Counted from the stretch's first letter, positions 1-10,560 are shown. The stretch is 64,000 nt of DNA from Phymorhynchus buccinoides (GCA_017654935.2 CM065699.1:20030084-20094083); one strand, 5' to 3'. Made by a program: numbers and translations. The notes: generated from the letters alone by a model not told the origin.

Positions 1-3000
1 CTGTGTTTTCCTCAGTCATCTCAGTGTCATTGTCATCTCAGTGTCATTGATACTGTGTTTTCCTGTCATCTCAGGGTCATCTCAGTGTCATTGATACTGT
101 GTTTTCCTGTCATCATCTCAGGGTCATCTCAGTGTCATTGATACTGTGTTTTCCTGTCATCTCAGGGTCATCTCAGTGTCATTGATACTGTGTTTTCCTG
201 TCATCTCAGGGTCATCTCAGTGTCATTGATACTGTGTTTTCCTGTCATCTCAGGGTCATCTCAGTGTCATTGATACTGTGTTTTCCTGTCATCTCAGGGT
301 CATCTCAGTGTCATTGATACTGTGTTTTCCTATCATCTCAGGGTCATCTCAGTGTCATTGATACTGTGTTTTCCTGTCATCTCAGGGTCATCTCAGTGTC
401 ATTGATACTGTGTTTTCCTGTCATCTCAGGGTCATCTCAGTGTCATTGATACTGTGTTTTCCTGTCATCTCAGGTGTCATTGATACTGTGTTTTCCTATC
501 ATCTCAGGGTCATCTCAGTGTCATTGATCATCTCAGTGTCATTGATACTGTGTTTTCCTGTCATCTCAGGGTCATCTCAGTGTCATTGATACTGTGTTTT
601 CCTGTCATCTCAGGGTCATCTCAGTGTCATTGATACTGTGTTTTCCTATCATCTCAGGGTCATCTCAGTGTCATTGATACTGTCATCTCAGTGTCATTGA
701 TATACTGTGTTTTCCTGTCATCTCAGGGTCATCTCAGTGTCATTGATACTGTGTTTTCCTGTCATCTCAGTGTCATCTCAGTGTCATTGATACTGTGTTT
801 TCCTGTCATCTCAGGGATCTGTGTTTTCCTGTCATCTCAGGGTCATCTCAGTGTCATTGATACTGTGTTTTCCTGTCATCTGTCATCTCAGTGTCATTGA
901 TACTGATACTGTGTTTTCCTGTCATCTCAGGGTCATCTCAGTGTCATTGATACTGTGTTTTCCTGTCATCTCAGGGTCATCTCAGTGTCATTGATACTGT
1001 GTTTTCCTGTCATCTCAGGGTCATCTCAGTGTCATTGATACTGTGTTTTCCTGTCATCTCAGGGTCATCTCAGATGTCATTGTCATTGATACTGTGTTTT
1101 CCTATCATACTGTGTTTTCCTGTCATCTCAGTGTCATTGTCATCTCAGTGTCATTGATACTGTGTTTTCCTCAGTCATCTCAGTGTCATTGATCTGTGTT
1201 TCCCTATCATCTCAGTGTCATCTCAGTGTCATTGATACTGTGTTTTCCTGTCATCTCAGGGTCATCTCAGTGTCATTGATACTGTGTTTTCCTGTCATCT
1301 CAGGGTCATCTCAGTGTCATTGATACTGTGTTTTCCTGTCATCTCAGGGTCATCTCAGTGTCATTGATACTGTGTTTTCCTGTCATCTCAGTGTCATTGA
1401 TACTGTGTTTTCCTGTCATCTCAGTGTCATCTCAGTGTCATTGATACTGTGTTTTCCTGTCATCTCAGTGTCATCTCAGTGTTTTCCTGTCATCTCAGGT
1501 CATCTCAGTGTCATTGTCATCTCAGTGTGTCATTGATACTGTGTTTTCCTGTCATCTCAGGGTCATCTCAGTGTCATTGATACTGTGTTTTCCTATCATC
1601 TCAGGGTCATCTCAGTGTCATTGATACTGTGTTTTCCTGTCATCTCAGTGTCATTGATACTGTCATCTCATCTCAGTGTCATTGATACTGTGTTTTCCTG
1701 TCATCTCAGGGTCATCTCAGTGTCATTGATACTGTGTTTTCCTGTCATCTCAGGGTCATCTCAGTGTCATTGATACTGTGTTTTCCTGTCATCTCAGGTC
1801 ATCTCAGTCATCTGTGTTTTCCTGTCATCTCAGTGTCATTGATACTGTGTTTTCCTGTCATCTCAGGGTCATCTCAGTGTCATTGATACTGTGTTTTCCT
1901 GTCATCTCAGGGTCATCTCAGTGTCATTGATACTGTGTTTTCCTGTCATCTCAGTGTCATCTCAGTGTCATTGATACTGTTTTTTCCTGTCATCTCAGTG
2001 TCATTGATACTGTGTTTTTGTCATCTCAGGGTCATCTCTGTCATCTCAGTGTCATCTCAGTGTCATTGATACTGTGTTTTCCTGTCATCTCAGGGTCATC
2101 TCAGTGTCATTGATACTGTGTTTTCCTGTCATCTCAGGGATACTGTGTTTTCATCTCAGTGTCATTGATACTGTGTTTTCCTGTCATCTCAGTGGTCATT
2201 GATACTGTGTTTTCCTGTCAGTCATCTCAGTCATCTCAGTGTCATACTGTGTTTTCCTGTCATCTCAGGGTCATCTCAGTGTCATTGATACTGTGTTTTC
2301 CTGTCATCTCAGTGTCATCTCAGTGTCATTGATACTGTGTTTTCCTGTCATCTCAGGGTCATCTCAGTGTCATTGATACTGTGTTTTCCTATCATCTCAG
2401 GGTCATCTCAGTGTCATTGATACTGTGTTTTCCTGTCATCTCAGGGTCATCTCAGTCAGGGTCATCTCAGTGTCATTGATACTGTGTTTTCCTGTCATCT
2501 CAGGGTCATCTCAGGGTCATCTCAGTGTCATTGATACTGTGTTTTCCTGTCATCTCAGGGTCATCTCAGTGTCATTGATACTGTGTTTTCCTGTCATCTC
2601 AGGGTCATCTCAGTGTCATTGATACTGTGTTTTCCTGTCATCTCAGGGTCATCTCAGTGTCATTGATACTGTGTTTTCCTCAGGGTCATCTCATGTCATT
2701 GGTGTCATCTCAGTGTCATTGATACTGTGTTTTCCTGTCATCTCAGGGTCATCTCAGTGTCATTGATACTGTGTTTTCCTGTCATCTCAGGGTCATCTCA
2801 GTGTCATTGATACTGTGTTTTCCTGTCATCTCAGGGTCATCTCAGTGTCATTGATACTGTGTTTTCCTGTCATCTCAGGGTCATCTCAGTGTCATTGATA
2901 CTGTGTTTTCCTGGGTCATCTCAGTGTCATTGATACTGTGTTTTCCTGTCATCTCAGGGTCATCTCAGTGTCATCTGTGTTTTCCTGTCATCTCAGGGTC

Positions 3001-3322
3001 ATCTCAGTGTCATTGATACTGTGTTTTCCTGTCATCTCAGGGTCATCTCAGTGTCATTGATACTGTGTTTTCCTGTCATCTCAGGGTCATCTCAGTGTCA
3101 TTGATACTGTGTTTTCCTGTCATCTCAGGGTCATCTCAGTGTCATTGATACTGTGTTTTCCTGTCATCTCAGGGTCATCTCAGTGTCATTGATACTGTGT
3201 TTTCCTGTCACCTCAGTGTCATCTCAGTGTCATTGATACTGTGTTTTCCTGTCATCTCAGGGTCATCTCAGTGTCATTGATACTGTGTTTTCATTGATAC
3301 TGTGTTTTTCCTGTCACCTCAG
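1..3322. repeat. 44-bp minisatellite ending at a ZNFX1 splice acceptor
   Basis: About 75 tandem copies of a 44-bp unit fill the window from its first base to the next exon. Each unit carries two or three TCATCTCAG words and the stretch TGTTTTCCTGTCATCTCAG, a pyrimidine run followed by CAG. Many units are shortened or rearranged by internal TCATCTCAG recombination. The last unit is slightly altered (TTTTTCCTGTCACCTCAG) and serves as the real acceptor of the exon at 3323. The array therefore looks like an amplified intron 3' end. Open frames inside it (for example 691-900, 2425-2622) are repeat artefacts. Confidence 0.95.
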
Positions 3323-3761
3323 GAGGAGAAAGTCTGGCCGTGCGGACACCTGGTGCCCACCCTTTGCCACGTCACCCCGGGCGAGCTCCCGTGCAAGGAA
3401 CCCTGCAAGGCCACCCTGTCCTGCTCGCACACCTGCCCCGGCACCTGCGGCCAGTGCTGGGGAGGGCGAGTGCACATGCCCTGCAAAGTCAAGTGCAGCC
3501 GCCCTCTCCCAGGCTGCGGGCACGAGTGTTTGCTCTTTTGTGGCGCGGTTTGTCTCCCCTGCTGCAAGACACCGTGCCCCATGTCGTGCGGCCACAGCCG
3601 ATGCAAGCAGCCCTGTGGAGCGCCGTGTAACCCGTGCGCGGAGGAGTGCCCCTGGAAGACCTGCGAGCACAAAAAGTGCAGCGCGCTCTGTCACGACCCG
3701 TGTTCGCCCTGCGGGAAGGCGTGTTCCAAGAAGAAGGGGGTGTCTTGTGGCACCAAGGAAG
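3323..3761 (+). CDS. ZNFX1-like exon: NFX1-type zinc-finger cluster
   Basis: Internal coding exon of a ZNFX1-like protein. It opens in phase 0 after CACCTCAG with EEKVWPCGHLVP and ends with one leftover base before the donor GTATGG at 3762. About 146 residues carry a dense Cys/His array typical of NFX1-type fingers: CSHTCPGTCGQC, CGHECLLFCGAVC, CGHSRCKQPCGAPC and CEHKKCSALCHDPC. In known ZNFX1 proteins these fingers follow an SF1 helicase core and bind nucleic acid in antiviral or small-RNA pathways. The helicase exons must lie upstream of this window. The leftover G joins the AC that opens the next exon to make Asp, which supports the junction. Overlapping open frames in the other five frames are shadows. 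Other NFX1-finger proteins such as NFX1 are possible, but the downstream CGH finger fits ZNFX1 better. Confidence 0.88.
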
Positions 3762-4127
3762 GTATGGTGGTTGTGTGACATTGTGCTGGAGAACCTTACG
3801 ATAGGGATTACTGCAAAAGATTAGTTTTTGTGTGTGTGTGCTGAGAGTGTAAAAGTGTTCAGTGATTTTTTTATACATTGGTTGACTAACTACAAATTTT
3901 GAGGCTAACTATATTATCACCTCGAAAGCTTTATTTCCCCAAACACAAACAAAGGTAGAAAGTCTTGGGACAGAATTTATAAATGTTTGTTTCTTTGTTT
4001 CTGTTTTTTTAAAATGGAGTTTATAATGATACTCTTTTTCTTTTGCACTTCTTTGAGGAATAATTGTGCTGACTTTTAGCTCTTAATTGTTGCAGAAAAA
4101 GTGTATTAAATTTCAAATACCTAATTT

Positions 4128-4620
4128 ATGACTTTTTATTTATGCAAGAAACACGTCCAGATCACCAGGAAAACACCCTTTACAGAGATTGCAGCACTCA
4201 CTTTGCTCTGGTTGCCTAGAAGTCAGACCGTCAAATTGGCGATTCCTCCTTGGCGGAGGTGCTGGAAGTCAGATTCTTTCAGTGAAAGAGAAGAGATGTG
4301 CCTTCTCTTTTCTAATGGCTGCCTGAGTTAGACCAAATCGTATGCACGAAATGTCCACAATACAAGCCTTTTTTATACAGTTTTTATACAGTTTACCAAA
4401 AGGAGTTTCGCTCACAACAAAGGAAGTAGCTCCATTTTTTTTTTTACTGCACTACAAAGAAGAAAAAGCTTCAACCACTCTCGTGTCCTCACCCACCCCG
4501 TCCAAAATGGCTTCTCTCTCCCGCCAAGGAGGAATCGCCGTTTTGATGGTTTGATTTCTAGGAAACCAGAGCAAAATGAGTGTTCCAATCCTCAAAAAGG
4601 CTGTCTTTCTGGTGATCTCA
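4128..4620. mobile_element. Foldback (TIR) element in intron
   Basis: The two ends are long imperfect inverted repeats of about 100 bp. The left side near 4180-4260 (GCTCTGGTTGCCTAGAAGTC, then GGCGATTCCTCCTTGGCGG) is mirrored near 4520-4600 (CCGCCAAGGAGGAATCGCC, then CTAGGAAACCAGAGC). No transposase is present and no clean target duplication was found. It is a non-autonomous, MITE-like element of unidentified superfamily. The outer limits are approximate. The small open frames inside it are not considered genes. Confidence 0.65.
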
Positions 4621-4856
4621 ACATGGTTTTTTTACAAAAACTCATCCATCAGGGTGTCCCTTTAAAATAAAATAGACTGAATTGTTTTTTGTTACTGCTG
4701 TTTTTATATATGTGGGTGGGGGGTTTTTCGGGAAAAAAATGAACTTGTAAAGATTGCAGTGTTAATGCAATATTAGTCCATGAATTTGAGATTGTGTTTG
4801 ATTTTTGCACAGTGGTCAACTATCTGCACTATAGAAATATGTTCTTTTTTGTTCAG

Positions 4857-5035
4857 ACCCCCACCATTGCTGGGGCCAGTGTGGGGAGAAGTGTTTCTGC
4901 TTCGTGTGCGATAGGGAGGACAACTTCCGTCCGTTGGCCATCGGCGGGGTGGAGACGGAAGGAGAGAGCGTGGAGGTGGGGGCGGACACACAGCTGATCA
5001 AACTGCCTGGCTGTGGACACATCTTCAAGACAAAG
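4857..5035 (+). CDS. ZNFX1-like exon: CWGQC/CGH zinc-finger segment
   Basis: Exon of 179 nt preceded by TTTTTTGTTCAG. It begins with two bases that complete an Asp codon and then reads PHHCWGQCGEKCFCFVCDRE. A charged linker follows, and the exon ends in LPGCGHIFKTK. The Cys pairs plus the CGH motif correspond to the region just after the NFX1 fingers in ZNFX1. Phase is 0 at the 3' end. The donor is the non-consensus GTACCG, because a transposon is inserted at its third base (see 5039-5436). Joining to the next exon gives an uninterrupted frame (CGHIFKTK then VLDVYMMKK). Reverse-strand open frames over this exon are shadows. Confidence 0.82.
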
Positions 5036-5038
5036 GTA

Positions 5039-5436
5039 CCGTAAAATGCGGACTATAAGCCGCTACTTTTTTCCTCAACTTTGTCCCATGCGGCTTATAG
5101 ACTGATGCGGCTTATCTGTGGATTTTTTCCATTCTACATTTATCAGTATGATTAAATCTGTTTCTGGCCACATTCTTCAGCCTATTTTGAGCTTCTTTAG
5201 ACTCAAAACTGGTTTTGGTAATCAATAGATTCAAATCTCATGTTTAAAGTGTCTGAGAACATTAAATACTCATGTTCTGATAGAAGAATTTCTGTGTTTG
5301 TGTTGGTTTGTGCATATACAATTTTCTCTGCGGCTTATAAACTGGTGCGGCTTATATGTGAATAAATACCTAATATTTTGTCAATTTAAGGGATGCGGCT
5401 TATATACAGGTGCGTCTTATAGTCCAGTTTTTACGG
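5039..5436. mobile_element. TIR element inserted in a splice donor
   Basis: The element starts CCGTAAAATGCGGACTATAA and ends with the inverted counterpart (TTATAGTCCAGTTTTTACGG). TA dinucleotides at 5037-5038 and 5437-5438 are the likely target duplication. The interior repeats the word TGCGGCTTATA several times. It codes for nothing. TA target sites suggest a Tc1/mariner-like mobiliser, but the superfamily is inferred. The left TA belongs to the GT-A of the splice donor of the preceding exon. Removing the element in silico gives the donor GTATGT. Confidence 0.8.
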
Positions 5437-5850
5437 TATGTGTGTGTATGTACATGCTTGCGTGCATATCAGGGGTGGATGAAGTTGTCTCGGAGGGGGT
5501 GGGAAATGGCTTGGTTGGTGCGTCTGGGGGCATACCCGCCCCGAAGCTGATGATAATTTGAATGTAAAAGAAGCATTGGAGGCCTCTAGATCTCCTGGGA
5601 TAATGAGATGTGAATTCATGATCTTTGTTCTACTTAACGAAAACTCTGGCTTGGAATGAATTATATGATGTACTTTAAATCAAAGTTGGGGGGGTCCAGA
5701 ATCCCTGTATCCCCCCTCCCCATTATCTGCCCCTTATATGTATAGAGATAAAGGGACAGAAAGAGAGAGAGAAAGTTTGTGTGTGTGTTTGTATGTTTTC
5801 TCTATGTAATGAGAAAAGAGGGAACAAGAGAGGAGATAGATATGTTAATC

Positions 5851-6010
5851 ATTGGAACCTCCCTTATAAGACCTTCAAAATCATCCAAAATGAGGTCTTA
5901 TAAGGGAGGTAATTTTAATACTTACAAAGAAGGGCAATGTCTCAGAAAAGTAGGTCTTATATGGGAGGGAGTCTTATAATGCGAGGTCTTATAAGGGAGG
6001 TTCCACTGTA
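5851..6010. mobile_element. Pogo/mariner-like MITE, CTTATAAGA family, copy 1
   Basis: A short element of about 160 bp with ends TGGAACCTCCCTTATAAGAC and its inverted match GTCTTATAAGGGAGGTTCCA, followed by CTGTA. Several internal copies of GTCTTATAAGGGAGG are present. The CAGTGGAACC-type terminus is typical of pogo/Tigger-like and related mariner elements with TA targets. No coding capacity. Related copies lie at 9245-9440, 24064 and 35356-36040 and in the right arm. Confidence 0.75.
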
Positions 6011-6111
6011 GTGTTAACTGCTTTTGAAATTGTGTACGAATAATGCTTTTTTACAAAAATGTCATTTAAAAAAAAAGTAATTTTGTAAAAAAACCATTTT
6101 TTAAATCAAAG

Positions 6112-6254
6112 GTGCTGGATGTCTACATGATGAAGAAGCTGGAGAAAACACCCCCAGGGGAGCGAATCCTGTGTCCTGACGACTCTTGCAAGAAGGAGAT
6201 ACAGAACAGAGACTGCTGGAGATACCATCAGTTGTTCCAACAGAGGCACAACAG
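6112..6254 (+). CDS. ZNFX1-like exon after the CGH finger
   Basis: Exon of 143 nt beginning VLDVYMMKKLEKTPPGERIL and continuing with a CPDDSCKKEI segment that pairs with the preceding finger. It ends ...LFQQRHN plus AG. The acceptor is TTTTTTAAATCAAAG, a weak pyrimidine tract. The next exon needs two leftover bases. The only good match is CAG|GCTAGT, a GC-AG intron donor at 6255, giving Arg across the junction. A GT donor within CAGTTGTTCC would also keep frame but is poor. ZNFX1 has a similar Cys-containing strand followed by a helix here. The continuing open frame to 6300 is intron read-through. Confidence 0.7.
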
Positions 6255-6299
6255 GCTAGTAACAATTGATAAACAAAGAAGTGAATACATGAACGAATA

Positions 6300-7659
6300 A
6301 ATAAACATGTTAATCAGTTGATTGATATGCTGCTGAATTCAATAGGAATTGTTCGGAAACAATTAAGTGGAGTAATTTCATGGTGTGTGGGAGTGATCTT
6401 GCCTAATTCAATCGGTCAAACAGGGGAAGTCACTCTACCATCAGCTCTCATAGCCTATCGACTCGTGTGTTTGAGCAGACATACAGCACTTAGAACACCG
6501 TGCGTCATTCTAAAAAATTATGTCATTCATATTTTTACGTCACATTTTGCAAGTTTTATCAGTTTGTGGCTACTGGCCACCCCTAATTTTTCTAAAAAAA
6601 AATGTTTGCAAGTCGCTGACTCGCATCCTGCGGTTTCAAACTTTGACACCATTGTTGCTATGGTATTTGACCGAGTAATGAAGGTAAGCAACTCTAATTT
6701 TCACGAAGTGCTCTCCCCTTGTTTGTTCCGAAAACCGTCTATTGCTCATCTTGTACAGTAGAGTGTCTGGGTTCATTAAAGAGCAGCAGCCGGTTTTCTG
6801 CTCACCCTCCACTGCATCTTTTACGGCTGAGGACCGCCTGCGCGCATATTCAGTAGGGCCGCCATTTTTTGTCGCCGATGTCATCTGCTTCTACACTGTG
6901 TCCTGTGTTGAATTGACCGCCGATTCATCAATTTAAAATCTGCAAGCTAAAATTAATAAGCTTTAGTTTAGTTTAAAGTGACTGAAAGTAAGCGTTGATA
7001 CCATTCATTTGCTACGAAAAGTGTTCAGAGACCCTGTTGCTAAGTTCCAAAGTTATCGAGTGATTCGAGATTCCCTCCATCCCAAATAAGGAACAAGTTC
7101 TTTCCTGTTGATCTGTGAAATCCATAGCCGAGGCGCCTTCCCAGTTCAAATCTTTCGCAAACTTTACCTCCTAGATAACATATTTCACAGTTGGTATAAT
7201 GAACGTACCGTCGACTTTGTACCAACTCAACTTGTTGTCTCTTCTCCAGTTGACGGGCACTCATGAAACAATGAAATTGACAACCATGGCAACGATTGGG
7301 CGCTAGCCATAGTCTGAGTGCACAACAGCAACAAAAAATTCCATAGCGCAAGTAGATAACACTAAGATTCATATTTTTGTAGTTCTGCCTGCCCAAAGTG
7401 CCAACTTCAGGTTGTCACTGTGTAAAAAGAAATGGAGAATTCAAAGGTTGAAAACTTGAGCTTTACCATGGTTCTATTAAGTGCTTGCTTATAGGTAATC
7501 TTTCTCTCTCTGAGTCAGTCTGTTGATCTCTCTGTCTCTTTCTGTCTCTCACTTTGTCTCCCTCTGTCTGTCTACCTACTTGTCAACTGTTTATGTTTGG
7601 ATGCTTGTATGTATATTGTACCTATGGATGTACTCAATTATTCATTTATTCTTTTTCAG
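6300..7659. other. Intron, no recognised feature
   Basis: About 1.35 kb of intron. I see no repeat family, splice-bounded exon or motif I can name. Open frames at 6318-6761 (+) and 7040-7396 (-) have no domain signature and no splice context. Confidence 0.5.
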
Positions 7660-7932
7660 ATTTCAAGAAATCAAAGTGGACGTGCAGCAGAAGACAACCA
7701 TTCCACCGAGCGGTCTCCAGAAGCTGCAGCAGTCGCTGTCCATGGTGACCCATGATGCTGAGCAGCACAAGAGCTTCGCGTCCAAGTGCAACCAAGGTCA
7801 GGTGTTCAAGGACGGCATCGTCAACCTCAATATGGCGCGGGCACTGGCCAATCAGATGAGAATGGCGGCCATCTTCGACAAGTGTTGTGACGTCACAAAA
7901 GATTTCAGGGCCTCGGAGGATTTGGAGAAAAA
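7660..7932 (+). CDS. ZNFX1-like exon: helical C-terminal region
   Basis: Exon of 273 nt after TTATTCTTTTTCAG. One base completes the split Arg codon, then the exon reads FQEIKVDVQQKTTIPPSGLQ and about 70 further residues, ending DLEKK across the next junction. The donor GTAAGT at 7933 is a perfect consensus. Two bases are left over and complete Lys with the next exon. No zinc ligands are visible. The segment (LQQSLSMVTHDAEQHKSF, VNLNMARALANQMRMAAIFD) is predicted helical from its heptad-like spacing and matches the position of the helical region after the ZNFX1 fingers. Function of this region is not known to me. Confidence 0.78.
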
Positions 7933-7953
7933 GTAAGTTGTTGAAGTTTCAGC

Positions 7954-8094
7954 GGGGGGGGGGGGGGGGGTGTTGATGGGGGGAGGGGGGAGGTGAAGGA
8001 TGAAAGCGAAATAAATTAGAAAAGCACTCAAGGAGAGCTCCGTCAAGGTTGTTCTGATTCTGTATCAGTTGTCTACATTCTGAAAATAGACACA

Positions 8095-8142
<48 letters not shown>
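7954..8142. repeat. G-run and (CA)n microsatellites
   Basis: A run of about 18 G near 7953-7970 with further G-rich sequence to about 7998, then a (CA)n tract at about 8090-8143 inside the intron. These are ordinary simple repeats. Confidence 0.9.
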
Positions 8143-8147
<5 letters not shown>

Positions 8148-8870
8148 TTCTTACGGACAAAGTTCTTGCTTTGCAAAGAAGAATGTATAAATGTGTGCTG
8201 GGTTTCTGTATTTATGCTGCTTGTTTATATCCTTTTTTTTCTTTTTGTGAACTCTATTCTTATGGGCCAGAGGCCCAACAATTAAAACACTTTGACTCGT
8301 CTGGAATCAGAACTTGTCAGCGGACTGCAGTGGGGAGACCAGTGAAAACTGAAAACCGGACTCATATGTATCTCACCCATTATGGCCATATGTCCTGGGA
8401 ATGCAGAAGAGGAAGAGAAAGAAAACATTTCGACTTTGACACTCTCTCTGTGACTGTCTCTCTCCCCTCCCCCTCTCTATCTGTGACTCCTTCACTCCCC
8501 TCCCCTCTCTATGCATGGGTGCTACTCTTTCATTTTTACACTGATTTCAGTATTTTTTAATTTTACCAGAAACTGAAATTCAAGGTTTTTTAATTCACCA
8601 AAATGTTTGTTTAAAATTGACCACAAGCGATTTGGGACGTTTTGAATTCAGTTCTATCTTTGAAGATTACAAAGGCAATGTAATAATTTTACAAGGCTTA
8701 TCAAACTCTGTCTCTGTCTGTCATTTTAACTGTCTGTCTGTCTCGTTATATCTCTCTCTTAAGTTGCCCCCCTGAATCGTCCGACGGGGCTGTGCCCCTG
8801 TACCCTGCTGGGGCCATGGGTCCCTGGACCCCTGCCTTTCAGTTTTTTTTTTCATTTGGGGGAGTTGCAC

Positions 8871-9100
8871 CCATGTCTGTCTTTCCACAGGGCCCTGATT
8901 GCAGACCTGGAGGTGCTACAGAGGCTGCTGTACAAACCGGTGAAGCACATGTATGTCTTTCCACAGGGCCCTGATTGCAGACCTGGAGGTGCTACAGAGG
9001 CTGCTGTACAAACCGGTGAAGCACATGTCTGTCTTTCCACAGGGCCCTGATTGCAGACCTGGAGGTGCTACAGAGGCTGCTGTACAAACCGGTGAAGCAC
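8871..9100 (+). repeat. 76-bp triplication of acceptor plus exon start
   Basis: Three tandem copies with a period of exactly 76 bp. Each contains TCTTTCCACAG followed by the first 60 or so coding bases of the exon (GGCCCTGATTGCAGACCTGG onward). Coding starts fall at 8891, 8967 and 9043. Because 76 is not a multiple of three, only the third copy continues in frame with the rest of the exon. Reading from copies 1 or 2 shifts frame. The copies are nearly identical, so the event is recent. Confidence 0.93.
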
Positions 9101-9229
9101 ATGTCGGCGCAGAGAACGCAGGAACTGACTGCTGCCACCAAGCGATTTGCATACATGACTAAGCTCATCAAAGCCAAAGAGCTGTCGTGCAGTCAGGATT
9201 TGACCCAGCAGATTGACAGAGCTTTTACG
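9043..9229 (+). CDS. ZNFX1-like exon downstream of triplicated acceptor
   Basis: Exon of 187 nt. The first base completes Lys with the previous exon, then ALIADLEVLQRLLYKPVKHM and about 42 more residues follow, ending in QQIDRAFT. The donor is GTGATT at 9230, weaker than consensus, phase 0. Content is helical and basic with no metal ligands. I chose the third of three tandem acceptors because only that one keeps the frame. A decayed paralogue of the last 23 codons lies at 9642-9710. Confidence 0.75.
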
Positions 9230-9244
9230 GTGATTATTTTGATT

Positions 9245-9440
9245 TACCGTGGAACCTCCCTTATAAGACCTTAAAAAATCATCCAAAATGGGGTCTTATA
9301 AGGGAGGGGTCTTATAAGGGAGGGGTCTTATAAGGGAGGTGATATTAATACTTACAAAGAAGGGCAATGTCTCAGATAAGTAGGTCTTATATGGGAGGGA
9401 GTCTTATAATGGGAGGTCTTATAAGGGAGGTTCAACTGTA
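9245..9440. mobile_element. Pogo/mariner-like MITE, copy 2
   Basis: Begins TACCGTGGAACCTCCCTTAT only 15 bases after the splice donor and ends GGGAGGTTCAACTGTA. Internal GTCTTATAAGGGAGG words match the 5851 copy. Non-coding. Confidence 0.78.
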
Positions 9441-9641
9441 TTAGGATTCTCCCATTTTGGGAGAGTACTATTGCATTTGTAAAAAAAAATCTTCTTCTTT
9501 TTCTTGAAATTGTAATTTTGAATAATTTGCAAACAGTTGTTTCAGGGGAGAATCCTGTCATGTTTGCTCTCAAAGGCAAACATATGCCCTCTAGTTATCA
9601 CTGTGTGTGTAATGTCTATTTAACAAATTGAATAAATCACC

Positions 9642-9710
9642 AAGCTCACCACGGCCATGCAGATCTCGGCTAATCAGGATTTGACACAACAGATCGAAAG
9701 ATCTTTGGAG
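9642..9710 (+). pseudogene. Partial duplicate of the preceding ZNFX1 exon (exon relic or alternative exon)
   Basis: Twenty-three codons align without gaps to the end of the 9043-9229 exon. Both contain NQDLTQQIE/SQDLTQQID and both end at a phase-0 GTGA donor. Several differences fall in third codon positions (ACC/ACA, CAG/CAA, ATT/ATC). The frame is open, but there is no good pyrimidine tract upstream, and TAA occurs a few codons before the matching part. It is either a dead exon copy or a rarely used cassette starting after CACCAAG. Confidence 0.5.
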
Positions 9711-10390
9711 GTGAATGGTAGATTTCTATTAATATTGCAATCTATTTAACTAAATACTTACCAACACCTAAAACAACTGCATTCGCCTAAATCAACCTGG
9801 GACTATATCATAGCACATAGTAAAAACGAAAGTAGCTCATGACCTTGACCCAATACCGGATATCAGACCAGGGTTACTCCCCCTGATATCAGTAGTGGCT
9901 GGTCCAATGAGATACGACTTCCGTCATTCTCGCTCTCCCAGCGCCATGACTGCCTAGCTCCCCTTCGTCGATCTTGTTTGAATCTTGGGTGGGTTTGTCC
10001 TTTCCTCCTATCACTAGGTCGATTCTTTTTGTTCTCTTTTTGCGTTCTAGCATTATGCTTTTCTCCCAGTTCAGTCGAGTTTTCCTGTTTGGAATATTTT
10101 TGTGGTGGGTTTCTCTCCACGTGTTCTCACACTCAGTATCAGCCATCATGGCTTCTCCCACTCCTCCCAACTCGACTTGTGCACGTGTTAGCTTATTTCT
10201 GTCAAGAACACTGGGCCTGCATTACCCAGTTTAGAAAAGCTAAGTAATTATTATGCATTCCAGTGATAAGTAATAGACATAATGCAATGGCCAGTTCTTT
10301 CCGGCTCTTTTTTAATTTATCTAATTTTTGTATGTTCAGTCTATTTTATTTTATTTTATTTTGTGCTTTTTCATTTGGTGCATTGTTTTT

Positions 10391-10560
10391 GTACAGCAGT
10401 TGCTGAAGAAACGTTGCACTAGAAGGGGAGGGGAGTTAATTAGAAAGAGAGTATTCCCCCTTTGTTCATTTTCGTTATCTCCTCTCTTGGCTTCACTATT
10501 TCATTCTTTGGTTGCACTGAAGGTTTTCAAGACAAATAGAAGTTGATGCCACAATATCAT
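10391..10560 (+). pseudogene. Decayed copy of the 11692 exon (first relic)
   Basis: TTTTTGTACAG followed by CAGTTGCTGAAGAAACG resembles the acceptor and start of the exon at 11692 (GTACAG, GTGCTTAAGAAGACG). Further on, GTTTTCAAGACAAATAGAAG resembles that exon's interior. Frames are not maintained. Low-identity match judged by eye. Confidence 0.35.

Noticed and set aside
6318..7396. Open frames of 147 (+) and 118 (-) codons
   Set aside because: No splice sites in phase, no domain signature and unremarkable composition within an intron.
8792..9286. Small overlapping frames on both strands
   Set aside because: Frame-shifted readings of the 76-bp triplication. Only the phase-consistent exon 9043-9229 is kept.
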